This document shows positions 44,287 to 53,768 of a stretch of DNA of 64,000 nucleotides, in pieces. This stretch comes from Rhodococcoides fascians A44A (GTDB lineage: Bacteria; Actinomycetota; Actinomycetes; Mycobacteriales; Mycobacteriaceae), in contig NZ_JMEX01000005.1 in the NCBI RefSeq assembly GCF_000760735.1, positions 793,059 through 857,058 of the forward strand, in the 5' to 3' direction. Under the pieces are notes generated by a model that worked only from the letters and a program-made list of their open reading frames with translations, was not told the origin of the DNA and made no database searches. The first letter of the stretch is position 1. Each line of letters begins with the position of its first letter. The translations under genes were made by a program, and so were the position numbers.

Positions 44287-47265
44287 TCAGTTGGCGTTGT
44301 ACGCGTCGATGGCCTGTTGAAGGGCATCGAACGCGTCACCCAGACGACCCAGGTCGCCGCTCTGCTGCGCAGACCTGACGTCGGCCAGAGCAGAGTTCAG
44401 ACGCTGCACCTCCGCGGCCGATGGCTGACCACCGGTTGCCGGCGGCGTCGTCGCCGGTGCCGGCGCCGTTCCCTGCTCGGTGCCGTTCGCAGTGTCGGGC
44501 GCTTCTGCCGTCGACTGCGGATCCGCGGCGTCACCTCCCGGTGCCGTCGCCGCGGTACCTGTACCCGATCCGAAGACCTGGTCCAAGGCCTCGGACAACG
44601 TTGCGGCGTACCCGACGCGGACGCCGCCTCCCGAACCGGGCTCGCGGTAGCTGACGAGAACCCTGGTCAACTGTGGGAACGTCGACGTCGACGCCGTGTT
44701 GCGCTCGGTGTACAGCGGTTCGACGTACAGAATGCCGCCGTTCGCGATGGGCAGGGTCAGCAGGTTGCCGTACTGAATCGTGTTGGACTGCTGAAGAAGC
44801 GTCCGGTCCGAGGCCACGCGCGAATCCGATGTCATCGAGTTCTGCGCCTGCTGTGGACCCTGCGTCTGCGTGTTGGTCGGTAGCTGCAGCACCGTGAACT
44901 TTCCGTAGTTCTCCGGATCCGAACGCACCGAGATGTACGCGGAGAGAAGTTCACGGTTGAACCCGACCATCGCACTGGTCAGACGGAACGACGGTTCACC
45001 GGTCTCCGGATCACCGATCAGCACGTAGTACGGAGGCTGATTCAAGTCCGTTCCGCCGTCCACCGTCGGATCACTGGGAACCGACCAGAACGCGTTGTTG
45101 GTGAAGAACTCACTGGGGTTGTCGACGTGATACTTGGCCAGCATCTCGCGCTGGATCTTGAACAGATCCTCCGGGTAGCGGAAGTGCGACCGAAGCTCCG
45201 GCGAAATATCCGACTCCGGCTGAACCGAATCCGGGAACACACCCATCCACGCTTTCAACACCGGGTCGGTGTCGTCGACCTGGTAGAGCGTCACGGTGCC
45301 GTCGTATGCGTCGACGGTGGCCTTGACCGAGTTCCTGATGTAGGACACTTCCTCGCGCGGGAGCGGCCTGCCGGTCGTGGGCTCGATGCTGTCCGCGGTC
45401 AGACCGTCCAGCGACGCCCGCTGCGCGTACGGGAAGTTCTCCAACGTGGTGTAACCGTCGACGATCCAGACGATCTTGCCGTCCACGACCGCCGGGTAGG
45501 AGTCCGTGTCGGTCGTCAGCCACGGGGCCACCTTCTGGACGCGGTCCCGAGGATCGCGGTTGAAGATGATCTTGGAGTCGTCACCGATGGCGCCCGAAAA
45601 GAGAATGTTGCGCTCGGCATACTTCGCCGCGAAGGCGAGACGGTTGAACCAGTTGCCGACCGAGACGCCGCCCGCACCGGTGTAGGTGTAGTTGGAATCG
45701 TCCGTGTCGTATTCACGGTCACCGGCGCCCGTCGCGCCGACGATGGCGTAATCCGGGTCGGCCTGGGCGATCACCTCGCCGTAGTAGATGCGAGGCTGAT
45801 CGACCGGGATGACCTGATCCTGGCCCTGCGAGGCGATGTCGCTGACGGTGTAGATCGGGTAGCCGCTGTTGCTGGTGGCACCCTCTGCTGTCGGATCCTC
45901 GACGGCCGCGTTGACGCGATTGGCCGGCGCGGCGACGAAGCCGTTTCCATGGGTGTAGACCGTGTGGCGGTTGATCCAGTCGGTCTGGTTACCGGTCAGG
46001 GACTCCGGCGACAGCTCACGGGCGGCGACGATGTAGTCCTGGAGCTGGCCGTCGATCTCGTAACGGTCGACGTCCAGGGTCGACGGGAAGCCGAAGAAGT
46101 TCTTCAGCTGCTGCTGCTGGGTGAACGTGCGAGACAGCACGTTCGGATCCAGAAGACGAGTGTTGGCGATGGTCGTGATGTCCGCGTCGCTCTCGCGCGG
46201 ATTCTGCGAGCCTTCTCCCGAGTACGGCTGGTACTCCACCTGATCGTCACCGATGCCGTACGCGTCACGTGTCGCGGCGATGTTGCGCTCGATGTACGTA
46301 CGCTCCTTCTCGGCCGCGTTCGGTCGGACCGAGAACTGCTCCATCAGCAGCGGGAAGACCGCGCCGACGAGAATGGAGGACAACACCAGGAGTGCCGTCG
46401 CGAGAGCGGGAACACGCAGATCACGGAGGAAGATCGCGGCGAAAAAGGCTGCAGCACAGATCAACGCGATGGCGAGCAGGATCAGCTTGGCAGGAAGCAC
46501 CGCGTTGATGTCGGTGAAGCCGGCACCGGTGAAGATGGGTTCTTTGCGACCGCTGGACAGCAGCGAGTACCGGTCCAGCCAGTACGCGATCGCCTTGAAC
46601 AACACGAACGATCCGGCGAGCACCGCGAGCTGGATGCGCGCCGCGCGGGTCAGAGCGCCCTCACGACCCGCCAGCCGGATTCCGCCGAAGACGTACTGCG
46701 TGAGCAGGTTTGCGAAGAATGCGATCAGCGTCGCGACGAACAGCCAGTTCAGGATGAATCGGTAGAACGGCAGATCGAACGAGTAGAAGCCGTAGTCCAA
46801 GTTGAACTGTGGGTCGGTGATTCCGAATTCGCCACCGTTGAGGAACAACTGGACCGTCACCCAGTTGGTCTGCGCGATCAGTCCCGAGATGATGCCGAAC
46901 GCCAACGGTATTCCGATACCGAACAGGCGCAGACGGCTCATCACCGTGGTGCGATAGCGGGCGACCGGATCGTTCGGACCGGCGACCGGAACGAACACCG
47001 GCCGATTGCGGTACGCGAGCAGCAGCGACGCGAAGACCACCGCGCCGACGAACAATCCGACGACCAGGAACAGAACGACGCGCGTCAGCAGCGTGGTCGT
47101 GAAGACCTGCCGAAAGCCGACCTCCCCGAACCAAAGCCAGTTCGTGTAGGTGTCGATGAGGCGAGGGCCGACAAGCAGCAACGCTGCGAGGACCAATGCC
47201 AGAACAAGTAGAATCCGTCCGCGCCGCGACAGCGACGGTAGACCGGTTGGGGCCCTCATGCCCAC
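44287..47265 (-). CDS. UPF0182 family large membrane protein
   Basis: 992 residues from the GTG at 47265 (GGAG eight bases upstream). About seven membrane helices in the first 330 residues (the first is GRILLVLALVLAALLLVGP), then a large extracytoplasmic domain with YGEVIAQADPDYAIVGATG and QVIPVDQPRIYYGEV, and a Thr/Ala/Pro-rich linker ending in a short helical tail. Conserved in actinobacteria (Rv3193c/Rv0064 type); biochemical role unknown. The extension upstream of 47265 looks non-coding. Confidence 0.92.
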   Translation of the reverse strand: MGMRAPTGLPSLSRRGRILLVLALVLAALLLVGPRLIDTYTNWLWFGEVGFRQVFTTTLLTRVVLFLVVGLFVGAVVFASLLLAYRNRPVFVPVAGPNDPVARYRTTVMSRLRLFGIGIPLAFGIISGLIAQTNWVTVQLFLNGGEFGITDPQFNLDYGFYSFDLPFYRFILNWLFVATLIAFFANLLTQYVFGGIRLAGREGALTRAARIQLAVLAGSFVLFKAIAYWLDRYSLLSSGRKEPIFTGAGFTDINAVLPAKLILLAIALICAAAFFAAIFLRDLRVPALATALLVLSSILVGAVFPLLMEQFSVRPNAAEKERTYIERNIAATRDAYGIGDDQVEYQPYSGEGSQNPRESDADITTIANTRLLDPNVLSRTFTQQQQLKNFFGFPSTLDVDRYEIDGQLQDYIVAARELSPESLTGNQTDWINRHTVYTHGNGFVAAPANRVNAAVEDPTAEGATSNSGYPIYTVSDIASQGQDQVIPVDQPRIYYGEVIAQADPDYAIVGATGAGDREYDTDDSNYTYTGAGGVSVGNWFNRLAFAAKYAERNILFSGAIGDDSKIIFNRDPRDRVQKVAPWLTTDTDSYPAVVDGKIVWIVDGYTTLENFPYAQRASLDGLTADSIEPTTGRPLPREEVSYIRNSVKATVDAYDGTVTLYQVDDTDPVLKAWMGVFPDSVQPESDISPELRSHFRYPEDLFKIQREMLAKYHVDNPSEFFTNNAFWSVPSDPTVDGGTDLNQPPYYVLIGDPETGEPSFRLTSAMVGFNRELLSAYISVRSDPENYGKFTVLQLPTNTQTQGPQQAQNSMTSDSRVASDRTLLQQSNTIQYGNLLTLPIANGGILYVEPLYTERNTASTSTFPQLTRVLVSYREPGSGGGVRVGYAATLSEALDQVFGSGTGTAATAPGGDAADPQSTAEAPDTANGTEQGTAPAPATTPPATGGQPSAAEVQRLNSALADVRSAQQSGDLGRLGDAFDALQQAIDAYNAN

Positions 47266-47456
47266 GTGCCACACTCCAACTTCGGGCGATACACCTAGGT
47301 ATCGCTGATGGGGTTCGACGGCGCACCGAGTGCGTCGCCTGTCCGATTTGGGAACCACTGTACGGAACGGCGGCACCGGCCGCTGACACCCCTTCGTCCT
47401 GCGCGCGCGGACCATGGGTCGGCGACGGCCGAACAGCGGAATGGGAAGATGGGCGG

Positions 47457-48098
47457 GTGAGCGATTTCAGCGACGACCTGTTCCGTGACGGCGTGGAACC
47501 CAACGCCGACAACGATGCCCTCGGTGCCGCTCTCGGGCGGTGCGCGCGCGAGGTCGCCGACTTCGTGGACGGTGAAGGCTGGGGTCAGGTCCCCCAGCTG
47601 TTCGCGCTGGTTCCCACCGAACTTCTGGCGGCCGCCGAACCCGGACTGCTCGACGACCTCGCCGACGGTGCGTTGCTCACCCCGATCCAGCAGCACTCGC
47701 TACCCGAGGACATCACCGGCGGATCGCCCGCGCTCGACGAATTCCTGGCCACCACGACGTGGCCGGACGGTGTCGTCGGGTGCGCACTGGTGCAGGAGAT
47801 CGTCGTCCTGCCTCCCACCGCGGAATCGGCACTCGACGACGCACTGGTCCCACTCCTCGCCGACCGAGACGCGGCCGACGACGCCGCCCGCGCCGCCGCC
47901 CATGCGCATCCCGACCGCAAGGACGGCAGGCTCATCGCAGCCGTGCTCAAGGACGGTCCGTCCCTGACCCTTCTGCAGTTGCAGCCCGACGAGGACGCGG
48001 ATCCGTTCGCCCCGGTGGAGCTCCTGCTCTACGAGGGCCTTGCACCCGGCATCGTCGCCGCCCTGCACGCGACATTCGACCTCGTCGAGGACGACTGA
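47457..48098 (+). CDS. PPA1309 family protein
   Basis: 213 residues, acidic. Lines up with the PPA1309-type hypothetical proteins found in this place in actinobacteria: ALGRCAREVADFVDGEGWGQ, ALVPTELLAAAEP, TWPDGVVGCALVQEIVVLPP and PVELLLYEGLAPGIVAALHA. GTG start with GGAAG upstream. Function unknown. Divergent from UPF0182 and convergent with the PDZ protease. Confidence 0.82.
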   Translation: MSDFSDDLFRDGVEPNADNDALGAALGRCAREVADFVDGEGWGQVPQLFALVPTELLAAAEPGLLDDLADGALLTPIQQHSLPEDITGGSPALDEFLATTTWPDGVVGCALVQEIVVLPPTAESALDDALVPLLADRDAADDAARAAAHAHPDRKDGRLIAAVLKDGPSLTLLQLQPDEDADPFAPVELLLYEGLAPGIVAALHATFDLVEDD

Positions 48099-48108
48099 CC
48101 TCGGTTCG

Positions 48109-49131
48109 TCAGCAGCTGGGCGCGTCTTCCCCACGGCCGAGGGCATCGAGCGAGTCGATGGCTCCGTCGAGCGAGTCGACCTTGACCAGACGAAGTCCGG
48201 CAGGAACGTTCTGCGACGCCTCGTCGCAGTTCTGCGACGGCACCAGAAACGTCGTCGCCCCGGCCTCACGCGCAGCGATCAGCTTGTACGGAATGCCGCC
48301 GATCGGCCCGACTGCTCCGGCCGAATCGATGGTGCCGGTCCCGGCGACGAAATCGCCGTTGCTCAGCTCGCCGGGACTCAACTTGTCGACGACGGCCAGG
48401 CTGAACATCAGACCGGCCGAGGGCCCGCCGACGTCGGCCAGGTTGAACGTGACCGTGAACGGAACGTCGGGCTCCTCGGCAGGTGTGACCCCGAGGTAGC
48501 CGGACTCCGCATCGTCGGGACGGGAACCGAGCACCACCGACTCGGTCCGGGTGGCACCGTCCTTCTCCACGACGATGTCGACGGACTCCCCCGGTGAGCG
48601 AGCACTGACCGACTCACGCACAGCGCTGACCGAAGCGACGGGCTCCCCCGCCACCGACACGAGCCGCTCACCTTCGTTCAACAGGCCTGCGGCCGGACCG
48701 TCGGGCGCCACCGAACCGACGACGAGAACAACGGGCAGTCCCAGATGGTGCAGCGCCGCGAGCTGAGCACTGTTCTCGGACTGTTCGAAATCGGCCTGAT
48801 TGCCTTCCTGGACCTCTTCTTTCGTCTTGTTCGGCGGATACACCTCCTCGCGCGGGACGAGCCCTTGCCGTCCACTCGCCCAGTAACCGAGCGCTTCGAA
48901 GATGTTCAGCTGATCACGCACCGCCACCGTCGTCATGTTCAGATGCCCGGTGGTGGGATCGACATCCGTCCCGTCGATCTGCACGACAGGAACCCCGTCC
49001 GCATCACCAAGGGTGTTGTACGTCGGTCCCGGTCCGAGCGCAGCGAACGGAACCGTCACGACGGTACCGACCACACCGAGCACGACAACCGGTACGAGGG
49101 CGGCGACAAGAGTGGCAATCCGACGATTCAC
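48109..49131 (-). CDS. PDZ-domain Lon-like serine protease (YlbL family)
   Basis: 340 residues. One N-terminal membrane helix (IATLVAALVPVVVLGVVGTVV), a PDZ domain in the middle (about 125-215; SVAPDGPAAGLLNEGERLV), then a Lon-type proteolytic domain with catalytic Ser in VGGPSAGLMFSLAVVD and Lys in GGIPYKLIAAREAG. Extracytoplasmic quality-control protease, position Rv3194c. GTG start. Confidence 0.93.
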   Translation of the reverse strand: MNRRIATLVAALVPVVVLGVVGTVVTVPFAALGPGPTYNTLGDADGVPVVQIDGTDVDPTTGHLNMTTVAVRDQLNIFEALGYWASGRQGLVPREEVYPPNKTKEEVQEGNQADFEQSENSAQLAALHHLGLPVVLVVGSVAPDGPAAGLLNEGERLVSVAGEPVASVSAVRESVSARSPGESVDIVVEKDGATRTESVVLGSRPDDAESGYLGVTPAEEPDVPFTVTFNLADVGGPSAGLMFSLAVVDKLSPGELSNGDFVAGTGTIDSAGAVGPIGGIPYKLIAAREAGATTFLVPSQNCDEASQNVPAGLRLVKVDSLDGAIDSLDALGRGEDAPSC

Positions 49132-49192
49132 CCGACAAACATAGATCCGCCGACTGTGACGACGATGTGAGACCCCCGTCAGAACCCACCAC

Positions 49193-49291
49193 GTTCATTC
49201 CGCAGGCTCCACTCACAGCCTCCCCGTTCATTCCGCAGGCTCCACTCACAGCCTCCTGGTTCATTCCGCAGGCTCCACTCAAAGCGTTCGC
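49193..49291. repeat. 33-bp tandem repeat, three units
   Basis: Three units of exactly 33 bp, each starting GTTCATTCCGCAGGCTCCAC (49193, 49226, 49259); only the unit ends differ. They fill most of the 215-bp gap between the protease and the DUF2342 gene. Related units occur at 36987-37059 and inside adnB (61618-61683). Confidence 0.92.
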
Positions 49292-49346
49292 CGTAAGCGT
49301 GATCACCAGCGGTGCTGTTCGCGCCCTCGCCTTGTACCGTTGACTT

Positions 49347-50789
49347 ATGAGCAATTTCGGTTTTCAGGGCTCCGACGAGGATCCGGACAAGAAGAAGGAT
49401 CAGAGCGGTGGCGAGGGCTCCGGCGGTAATCCCGGCGGTTTCGGCTTCGGCACCGAGGGTTTCGATCCTGCGGCCCTGGGGCAGATGCTCACCCAGTTCG
49501 GGCAGATGTTGAGCGGCATGGGTGCGCCCGGTGCCGGTGGCTCCGCTGCGGGCCCGGTCAACTACGACCTGGCCAAGCAGTTGGCACGCCAGCAGATCGG
49601 GGACTTCACTCCCGTCGGCAAGGGCAAGGCCGACGCGGTCTCCGAGGCCGCTCATCTCGCGGAACTGTGGCTCGACGGCGCGACGACTCTTCCCGCTGGT
49701 GCGTCCAAGACGTCGGCGTGGACTCCGGTCGACTGGTTGGAGAACACGATCGACACCTGGAAGAGGCTGTGCGATCCGGTGGCCGAGCAGATTTCCGGAA
49801 TGTGGACTGCCGGTCTGCCTGCCGAAGCGCAGCAGATGGCGGGACCGATGATGGGGATGCTCACGCAGATGGGCGGCATGGCGTTCGGTTCCCAGCTCGG
49901 CCAGGCGTTGGGGCAGCTGTCCAAGGAGGTTCTGACGTCGACCGACATCGGCATTCCCCTCGGACCGAACGGAGGGTCCGCGCTTCTCCCCGAGTCCATC
50001 ACGGCGTTCACCGAAGGGTTGGAACAACCCGAACGTGAAGTTCTGGTGTTCCTCGCAGCCCGCGAAGCTGCGCACCAGCGCCTGTACAGCCACGTTCCGT
50101 GGCTTCGTCAGCGCGTGCTGGCGACGGTCGAGGAGTACGCACGCGGTATCCGGATGGACTTCTCGGCCATCGAGGAAGCCGCGTCGGGCCTCGACCCGGC
50201 GTCGCTGACCGATCCGTCGAAGATCGAGGAGATTCTGCAGCAGGGCGCGTTCGAGCCGCAGACGACTCCCGAACAGAAGCAGGCGCTCGAACGACTCGAG
50301 ACTCTGCTCGCCCTCGTCGAAGGCTGGGTGGAGACGGTCGTCTCCGAAGCCCTCGGGGACAGGCTGCCCGGCGCCGTGGCGCTCGCGGAAACCATTCGTC
50401 GCCGACGTGCATCCGGTGGACCGGCCGAGCAGACGTTCGCGACGCTCGTGGGCCTCGAACTTCGTCCGCGCAAGGTTCGCGAAGCAGGCGATCTGTGGCG
50501 TCGACTCACCACCGCCGCAGGGATCGAGGGACGCGACGGCGTCTGGGCCCACCCGGACCTCCTGCCGGTGTCGTCCGATCTTGACGACCCGGCCGGGTTC
50601 GTCGACGGCGTCATCGGCGGAGGGTCCAGCTCCTTCGACGACCCCATCGCTCAGCTCGAGGCCATGGAGGCTCAGGAACGAGCAGCCAAGAACAAGTCGG
50701 ACGAGACGGACACGGACGACGGGGACAAGAAGGACGGGGACAAGAAGGACGGGGACAAGAAGGACGGGGACGCCGGCAGCACCGGCTGA
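49347..50789 (+). CDS. DUF2342 zinc-dependent metalloprotease
   Basis: 480 residues. A Gly-rich acidic N-terminus precedes a helical domain (LAKQLARQQIGDFTPVGKGK, then AAHLAELWLDGATTLP). The metal-binding segment is FLAAREAAHQRLYSHVPWL, with E-x-x-H and a following His. The TIGR03624/DUF2342 family is annotated as zinc protease; no substrate is known. The C-terminus is a DGDKK repeat encoded by three 15-bp units (50721-50771). Position Rv3195. Confidence 0.88.
   Translation: MSNFGFQGSDEDPDKKKDQSGGEGSGGNPGGFGFGTEGFDPAALGQMLTQFGQMLSGMGAPGAGGSAAGPVNYDLAKQLARQQIGDFTPVGKGKADAVSEAAHLAELWLDGATTLPAGASKTSAWTPVDWLENTIDTWKRLCDPVAEQISGMWTAGLPAEAQQMAGPMMGMLTQMGGMAFGSQLGQALGQLSKEVLTSTDIGIPLGPNGGSALLPESITAFTEGLEQPEREVLVFLAAREAAHQRLYSHVPWLRQRVLATVEEYARGIRMDFSAIEEAASGLDPASLTDPSKIEEILQQGAFEPQTTPEQKQALERLETLLALVEGWVETVVSEALGDRLPGAVALAETIRRRRASGGPAEQTFATLVGLELRPRKVREAGDLWRRLTTAAGIEGRDGVWAHPDLLPVSSDLDDPAGFVDGVIGGGSSSFDDPIAQLEAMEAQERAAKNKSDETDTDDGDKKDGDKKDGDKKDGDAGSTG
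50721..50771 (+). repeat. In-frame 15-bp tandem repeat at the DUF2342 C-terminus
   Basis: GGGGACAAGAAGGAC three times and a partial fourth, giving the charged pentapeptide GDKKD repeated to the end of the protein. Confidence 0.93.
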
Positions 50790-50938
50790 TCCCGAATTCA
50801 CGGTCGACGAGGGGTGTGCCGAAATTTTCGGCGCATCCCTCGTTTTGTCTCGATCGCGCTGGTGAGGCGTCCGACGGCCTGTGGATAACCCGTCCTCGAC
50901 GCCGTCGCCGGGAATGCGTCGTGTGCGACTCTGCGTCC

Positions 50939-51820
50939 ATGTCCGCCCAGGAATCACCCCATCCTGCCCAGCCGGTCCCGATGCTGCGGCGGCCCAGGCT
51001 CGACGTACCGGTGTTCTCGCAACGAGACGGCACGATCCGACTCGGGTGGAATCCGGATCGGTCGTTCGTCGTCACGCCTCCGCCGGGTGTCGAGTACGAC
51101 GTCCTCGTCGATCTATTGCGTCGGCTCGACGGAGTTCATTCGAGAGCCCACACGATCTGGTACGCGGGCACCGTCGGGATGTCCGCCAATGCGATGTCCA
51201 CACTGCTGGCCGAGCTCGTCGAGGCAGAACTGTTGGTCGAAGGGCGTTCGCGGCCTCACGTTCCCGAGGGAACGACGCAGACCGTGGTGCACGTCGTCGG
51301 ACGCGGGCCGCTGGCCGACGCTGTCGTCGCGGTCCTCCCGACGTCGTCCTCGATCACGGTCCGGCGTTCCTCGTCGGGGGCGGGCAAAGTCGCGGGCTCC
51401 GCCATCACGGCCGGCGATGTCGCGGTTCTCACGGACGACCTGGCCCCTGATCCACATCTCGTGACCGAGCTGGTTCGCGCCAGAACACCGCACGTGCAGG
51501 TTCGGTTGCGCGACGGCACGGGCGTGGTCGGTCCGTTCGTCATTCCGGGGACGACGAGTTGTCTCCGGTGCGCCGACCTGACCAGAGGCGGCCTCGACCC
51601 ACAGTGGCCGCACATCTCCGCGCAGCTCCTCGGCAGCGTCGGGCATGCGGACAAACCCACCGTCCTGGCAGCCGCGGCGGTCGTTCTCGGACAGATACAC
51701 CAGTTCGTCCGCGACCGTCGACCGTCGTTGATCGACACGACCGTCGAGATCGACCTCGGCTCGCACGTCATCGAACGGCGTCGGTGGACTCGTCATCCGC
51801 ACTGCGATTGTGCCGTGTGA
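50939..51820 (+). CDS. Cyclodehydratase/Ocin-ThiF-like protein (Rv3196 position)
   Basis: 293 residues. The N-terminal half has a RiPP-recognition-like wing (LVDLLRRLDGVHSRAHTIW and STLLAELVEAELLVEGR). A Rossmann-like VVHVVGRGPLADAVVAVLP follows. The C-terminal half has the zinc cysteines TTSCLRCADL and HPHCDCAV, as in E1-like/TOMM precursor-binding proteins. No YcaO gene or precursor peptide is close by, so it is an orphan of that class. ATG at 50939 without a strong ribosome-binding site. Probably cotranscribed with the ABC1 kinase 72 bp downstream. Confidence 0.75.
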   Translation: MSAQESPHPAQPVPMLRRPRLDVPVFSQRDGTIRLGWNPDRSFVVTPPPGVEYDVLVDLLRRLDGVHSRAHTIWYAGTVGMSANAMSTLLAELVEAELLVEGRSRPHVPEGTTQTVVHVVGRGPLADAVVAVLPTSSSITVRRSSSGAGKVAGSAITAGDVAVLTDDLAPDPHLVTELVRARTPHVQVRLRDGTGVVGPFVIPGTTSCLRCADLTRGGLDPQWPHISAQLLGSVGHADKPTVLAAAAVVLGQIHQFVRDRRPSLIDTTVEIDLGSHVIERRRWTRHPHCDCAV

Positions 51821-51892
51821 CGAACGACGCGAACACAGGCGCTGTGGCCTGCAGTCTCGGCAGAATGTCGTCCCGTCCGACATGATGGAGGC

Positions 51893-53209
51893 GTGCCAGA
51901 CATTCCACGCCGGGGTTCGGCCCGGACAGCCAAACTCGCGCGCATCCCGATCGGTATCGCCGGTCGGGCTGCAGTCGGTTTCGGAAAGAAGTTGGCCGGG
52001 GGGAACCGCCAGGAGATCGACTCCGATCTTGCCGCCAAAGCTGCCGAGCAGTTGTTCTCGGTACTGGGCGAGCTCAAGGGCGGTGCAATGAAATTCGGGC
52101 AAGCGTTGTCCGTGATGGAAGCCGCCGTGCCGGAGGAGTTCGCCGAACCGTACCGCGAGGCTCTCACCAAGCTGCAGGCAGACGCTCCGCCGCTTCCCGC
52201 CGCGAAGGTGCACCGGGTACTGGACAGGCAGCTGGGCACCGCCTGGCGGTCACGGTTCGCTTCGTTCGACGACACCCCGATCGCGTCGGCGAGCATCGGG
52301 CAGGTGCACCGTGCAGTATGGTCCGACGGCCGAGACGTCGCTGTGAAGGTGCAGTATCCGGGTGCAGACGACGCGCTCCGTGCCGACCTGAAGACGATGT
52401 CGCGGTTTGCCAACACCTTCAGTGCGATCTTCACCGGGGCCGACGTCAAACCAGTCCTCGACGAGTTGATCGCCCGTACGGAGGACGAACTGGACTATCG
52501 GATCGAGGCGGCGAGCCAACGTGTGTTCGCGTCGACGTTCGACGGTGACAGCCGGTTCGCTGTGCCCCGCGTGGTGGCGAGTGCACCCAAGGTGCTGGTC
52601 ACCGAATGGATGAGCGGTACTTCGTTGTCGTCGATCATCGCCGACGGTTCCGTGGAGCAGCGCAATGCCGCGGGTGAGCTTCTGGTGCTTTTCGCGTTCG
52701 CTGCGCCCGCACTCGCGGGCCTGCTGCACGCCGATCCGCACCCCGGCAACTTCATGATGCTGCCCGACGGGCGTCTCGGTGTGATCGACTTCGGGGCCAC
52801 CGCACCGATGCCCGACGGCCTCCCGCCGGTGTTGGGCCGGATGGTCAGGCTGGCGCGGGAAGAAAAGTTCGACGAACTGGTCGAACTGTGTACGGCCAGT
52901 GGTTTCGTGATTCCAGGTAGAACGGTGACGGCGAGGGAGATTGCCGATTACCTACGTCCGTTCACCGATCCGATCAGGACCGACTCTTTTCACTTCACCA
53001 GGTCGTGGCTGCAGAAAGCTGCTGGTACGGCAACGGAATTCGACAGTGCGCAGTTCAAGACCGCGCGGGCGCTCAACATGCCTGCCGAGCAGGTCATGAT
53101 CTTCAGGGTGCTGGGCGGACTCGTGGGCATCTGCGCGCAATTGGATGCCTACGCGCCGTACATGGCCATCCTGACGGAGTGGATGCCTGGGTTCTCGGAC
53201 GAGACCTGA
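51893..53209 (+). CDS. ABC1/ADCK (UbiB-like) atypical kinase
   Basis: 438 residues. Atypical protein-kinase-like fold. KxGQ motif in GGAMKFGQALSVMEAAVP, ASASIGQVHRAVW for the Ala-rich nucleotide loop, and the catalytic and metal loops LLHADPHPGNFMMLPDG and GVIDFGA. Orthologue of Rv3197, which I recall as a WhiB7-linked ATP-binding protein implicated in macrolide response; whiB7 lies next to it here too. GTG start; the ribosome-binding site is close to it. Confidence 0.87.
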   Translation: MPDIPRRGSARTAKLARIPIGIAGRAAVGFGKKLAGGNRQEIDSDLAAKAAEQLFSVLGELKGGAMKFGQALSVMEAAVPEEFAEPYREALTKLQADAPPLPAAKVHRVLDRQLGTAWRSRFASFDDTPIASASIGQVHRAVWSDGRDVAVKVQYPGADDALRADLKTMSRFANTFSAIFTGADVKPVLDELIARTEDELDYRIEAASQRVFASTFDGDSRFAVPRVVASAPKVLVTEWMSGTSLSSIIADGSVEQRNAAGELLVLFAFAAPALAGLLHADPHPGNFMMLPDGRLGVIDFGATAPMPDGLPPVLGRMVRLAREEKFDELVELCTASGFVIPGRTVTAREIADYLRPFTDPIRTDSFHFTRSWLQKAAGTATEFDSAQFKTARALNMPAEQVMIFRVLGGLVGICAQLDAYAPYMAILTEWMPGFSDET

Positions 53210-53227
53210 TCGGTCTCGTCCGAGAAC
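53191..53227. terminator. Hairpin over the ABC1 kinase stop codon
   Basis: 16-bp perfect stem GTTCTCGGACGAGACC and its complement around loop TGATC, where TGA is the stop codon. Lies between convergent ABC1 and whiB7 genes. No T-tract. Confidence 0.72.
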
Positions 53228-53284
53228 GGGGCGGATACGCCCGTGGTGTGCAATGGATACGGCGAACACCGGATCGCATCCAGG

Positions 53285-53668
53285 TCACGCGACCTGCTGC
53301 TTCCGCGGCCGTCCACGCGGGCGCTTGCGGGCGATGACGACTCCCTGATCGAGAATCTCACCTCCCCATACTCCCCATGGCTCGGCACGGTCGAGTGCGG
53401 CACTCAAACACGTGCGCCGAATGGGACATTCGGCGCACAGCGCCTTTGCTCGCTCCAATTCTCCCGGTGTCTCGGCGAACCAGAGATCCGGATCGGCCAC
53501 ACGGCACGGCACTTCGTCGCCGAGGGTGCCGGCATTCTGGGTGTCCAACGAGGAGGTCTCGCTGGCCGGGGTCGCCTGGTCGCCGAGGTGCGTGGCCGAG
53601 TATCGCTCGGTTGCAGCATGTTCGGATCGTTCGTATCGGCATGTCGTCCGGATCGTGGCGGTTGACAC
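53285..53668 (-). CDS. whiB7: WhiB7 redox-responsive transcriptional activator
   Basis: 127 residues. [4Fe-4S] WhiB protein that binds the primary sigma factor and turns on intrinsic antibiotic-resistance genes. Cluster cysteines: one in VPCRVADPDLWF, then CAECPIRRTC. EPWGVWGGEILDQG is the WhiB turn, and RPRGRPRK the AT-hook specific to WhiB7. The N-terminus is about 35 residues longer than mycobacterial WhiB7 as I recall it. GTG at 53668 with AGGAG seven bases upstream. A terminator and leader ORF precede it. Confidence 0.95.
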   Translation of the reverse strand: MSTATIRTTCRYERSEHAATERYSATHLGDQATPASETSSLDTQNAGTLGDEVPCRVADPDLWFAETPGELERAKALCAECPIRRTCLSAALDRAEPWGVWGGEILDQGVVIARKRPRGRPRKQQVA

Positions 53669-53768
53669 GTCGGTCTCCTCTACTTTTCGTGCGGCGTGTT
53701 TACGGTTGTTCGGTATCTGAGCGAACCGGTCGGGCCGAGAAGTTCGAATTCGAGGGGACTCATCGAAC

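Noticed and set aside
45127-47211. A 694-codon open frame antisense to the UPF0182 gene
   Set aside because: Same cause; composition is mirrored from the real gene and no motif is visible.
49193-49291. Possible CRISPR array (regular 33-bp period)
   Set aside because: Units are directly abutting with no spacers, only three copies, and no cas gene is in the window.
49179-50957. A 592-codon minus-strand frame covering the DUF2342 gene and the 33-bp repeats
   Set aside because: The plus-strand frame carries the family motifs. The minus-strand frame is Arg/Gly/Glu-rich, and its repeated EWSLRNE segment is just the translated repeat.
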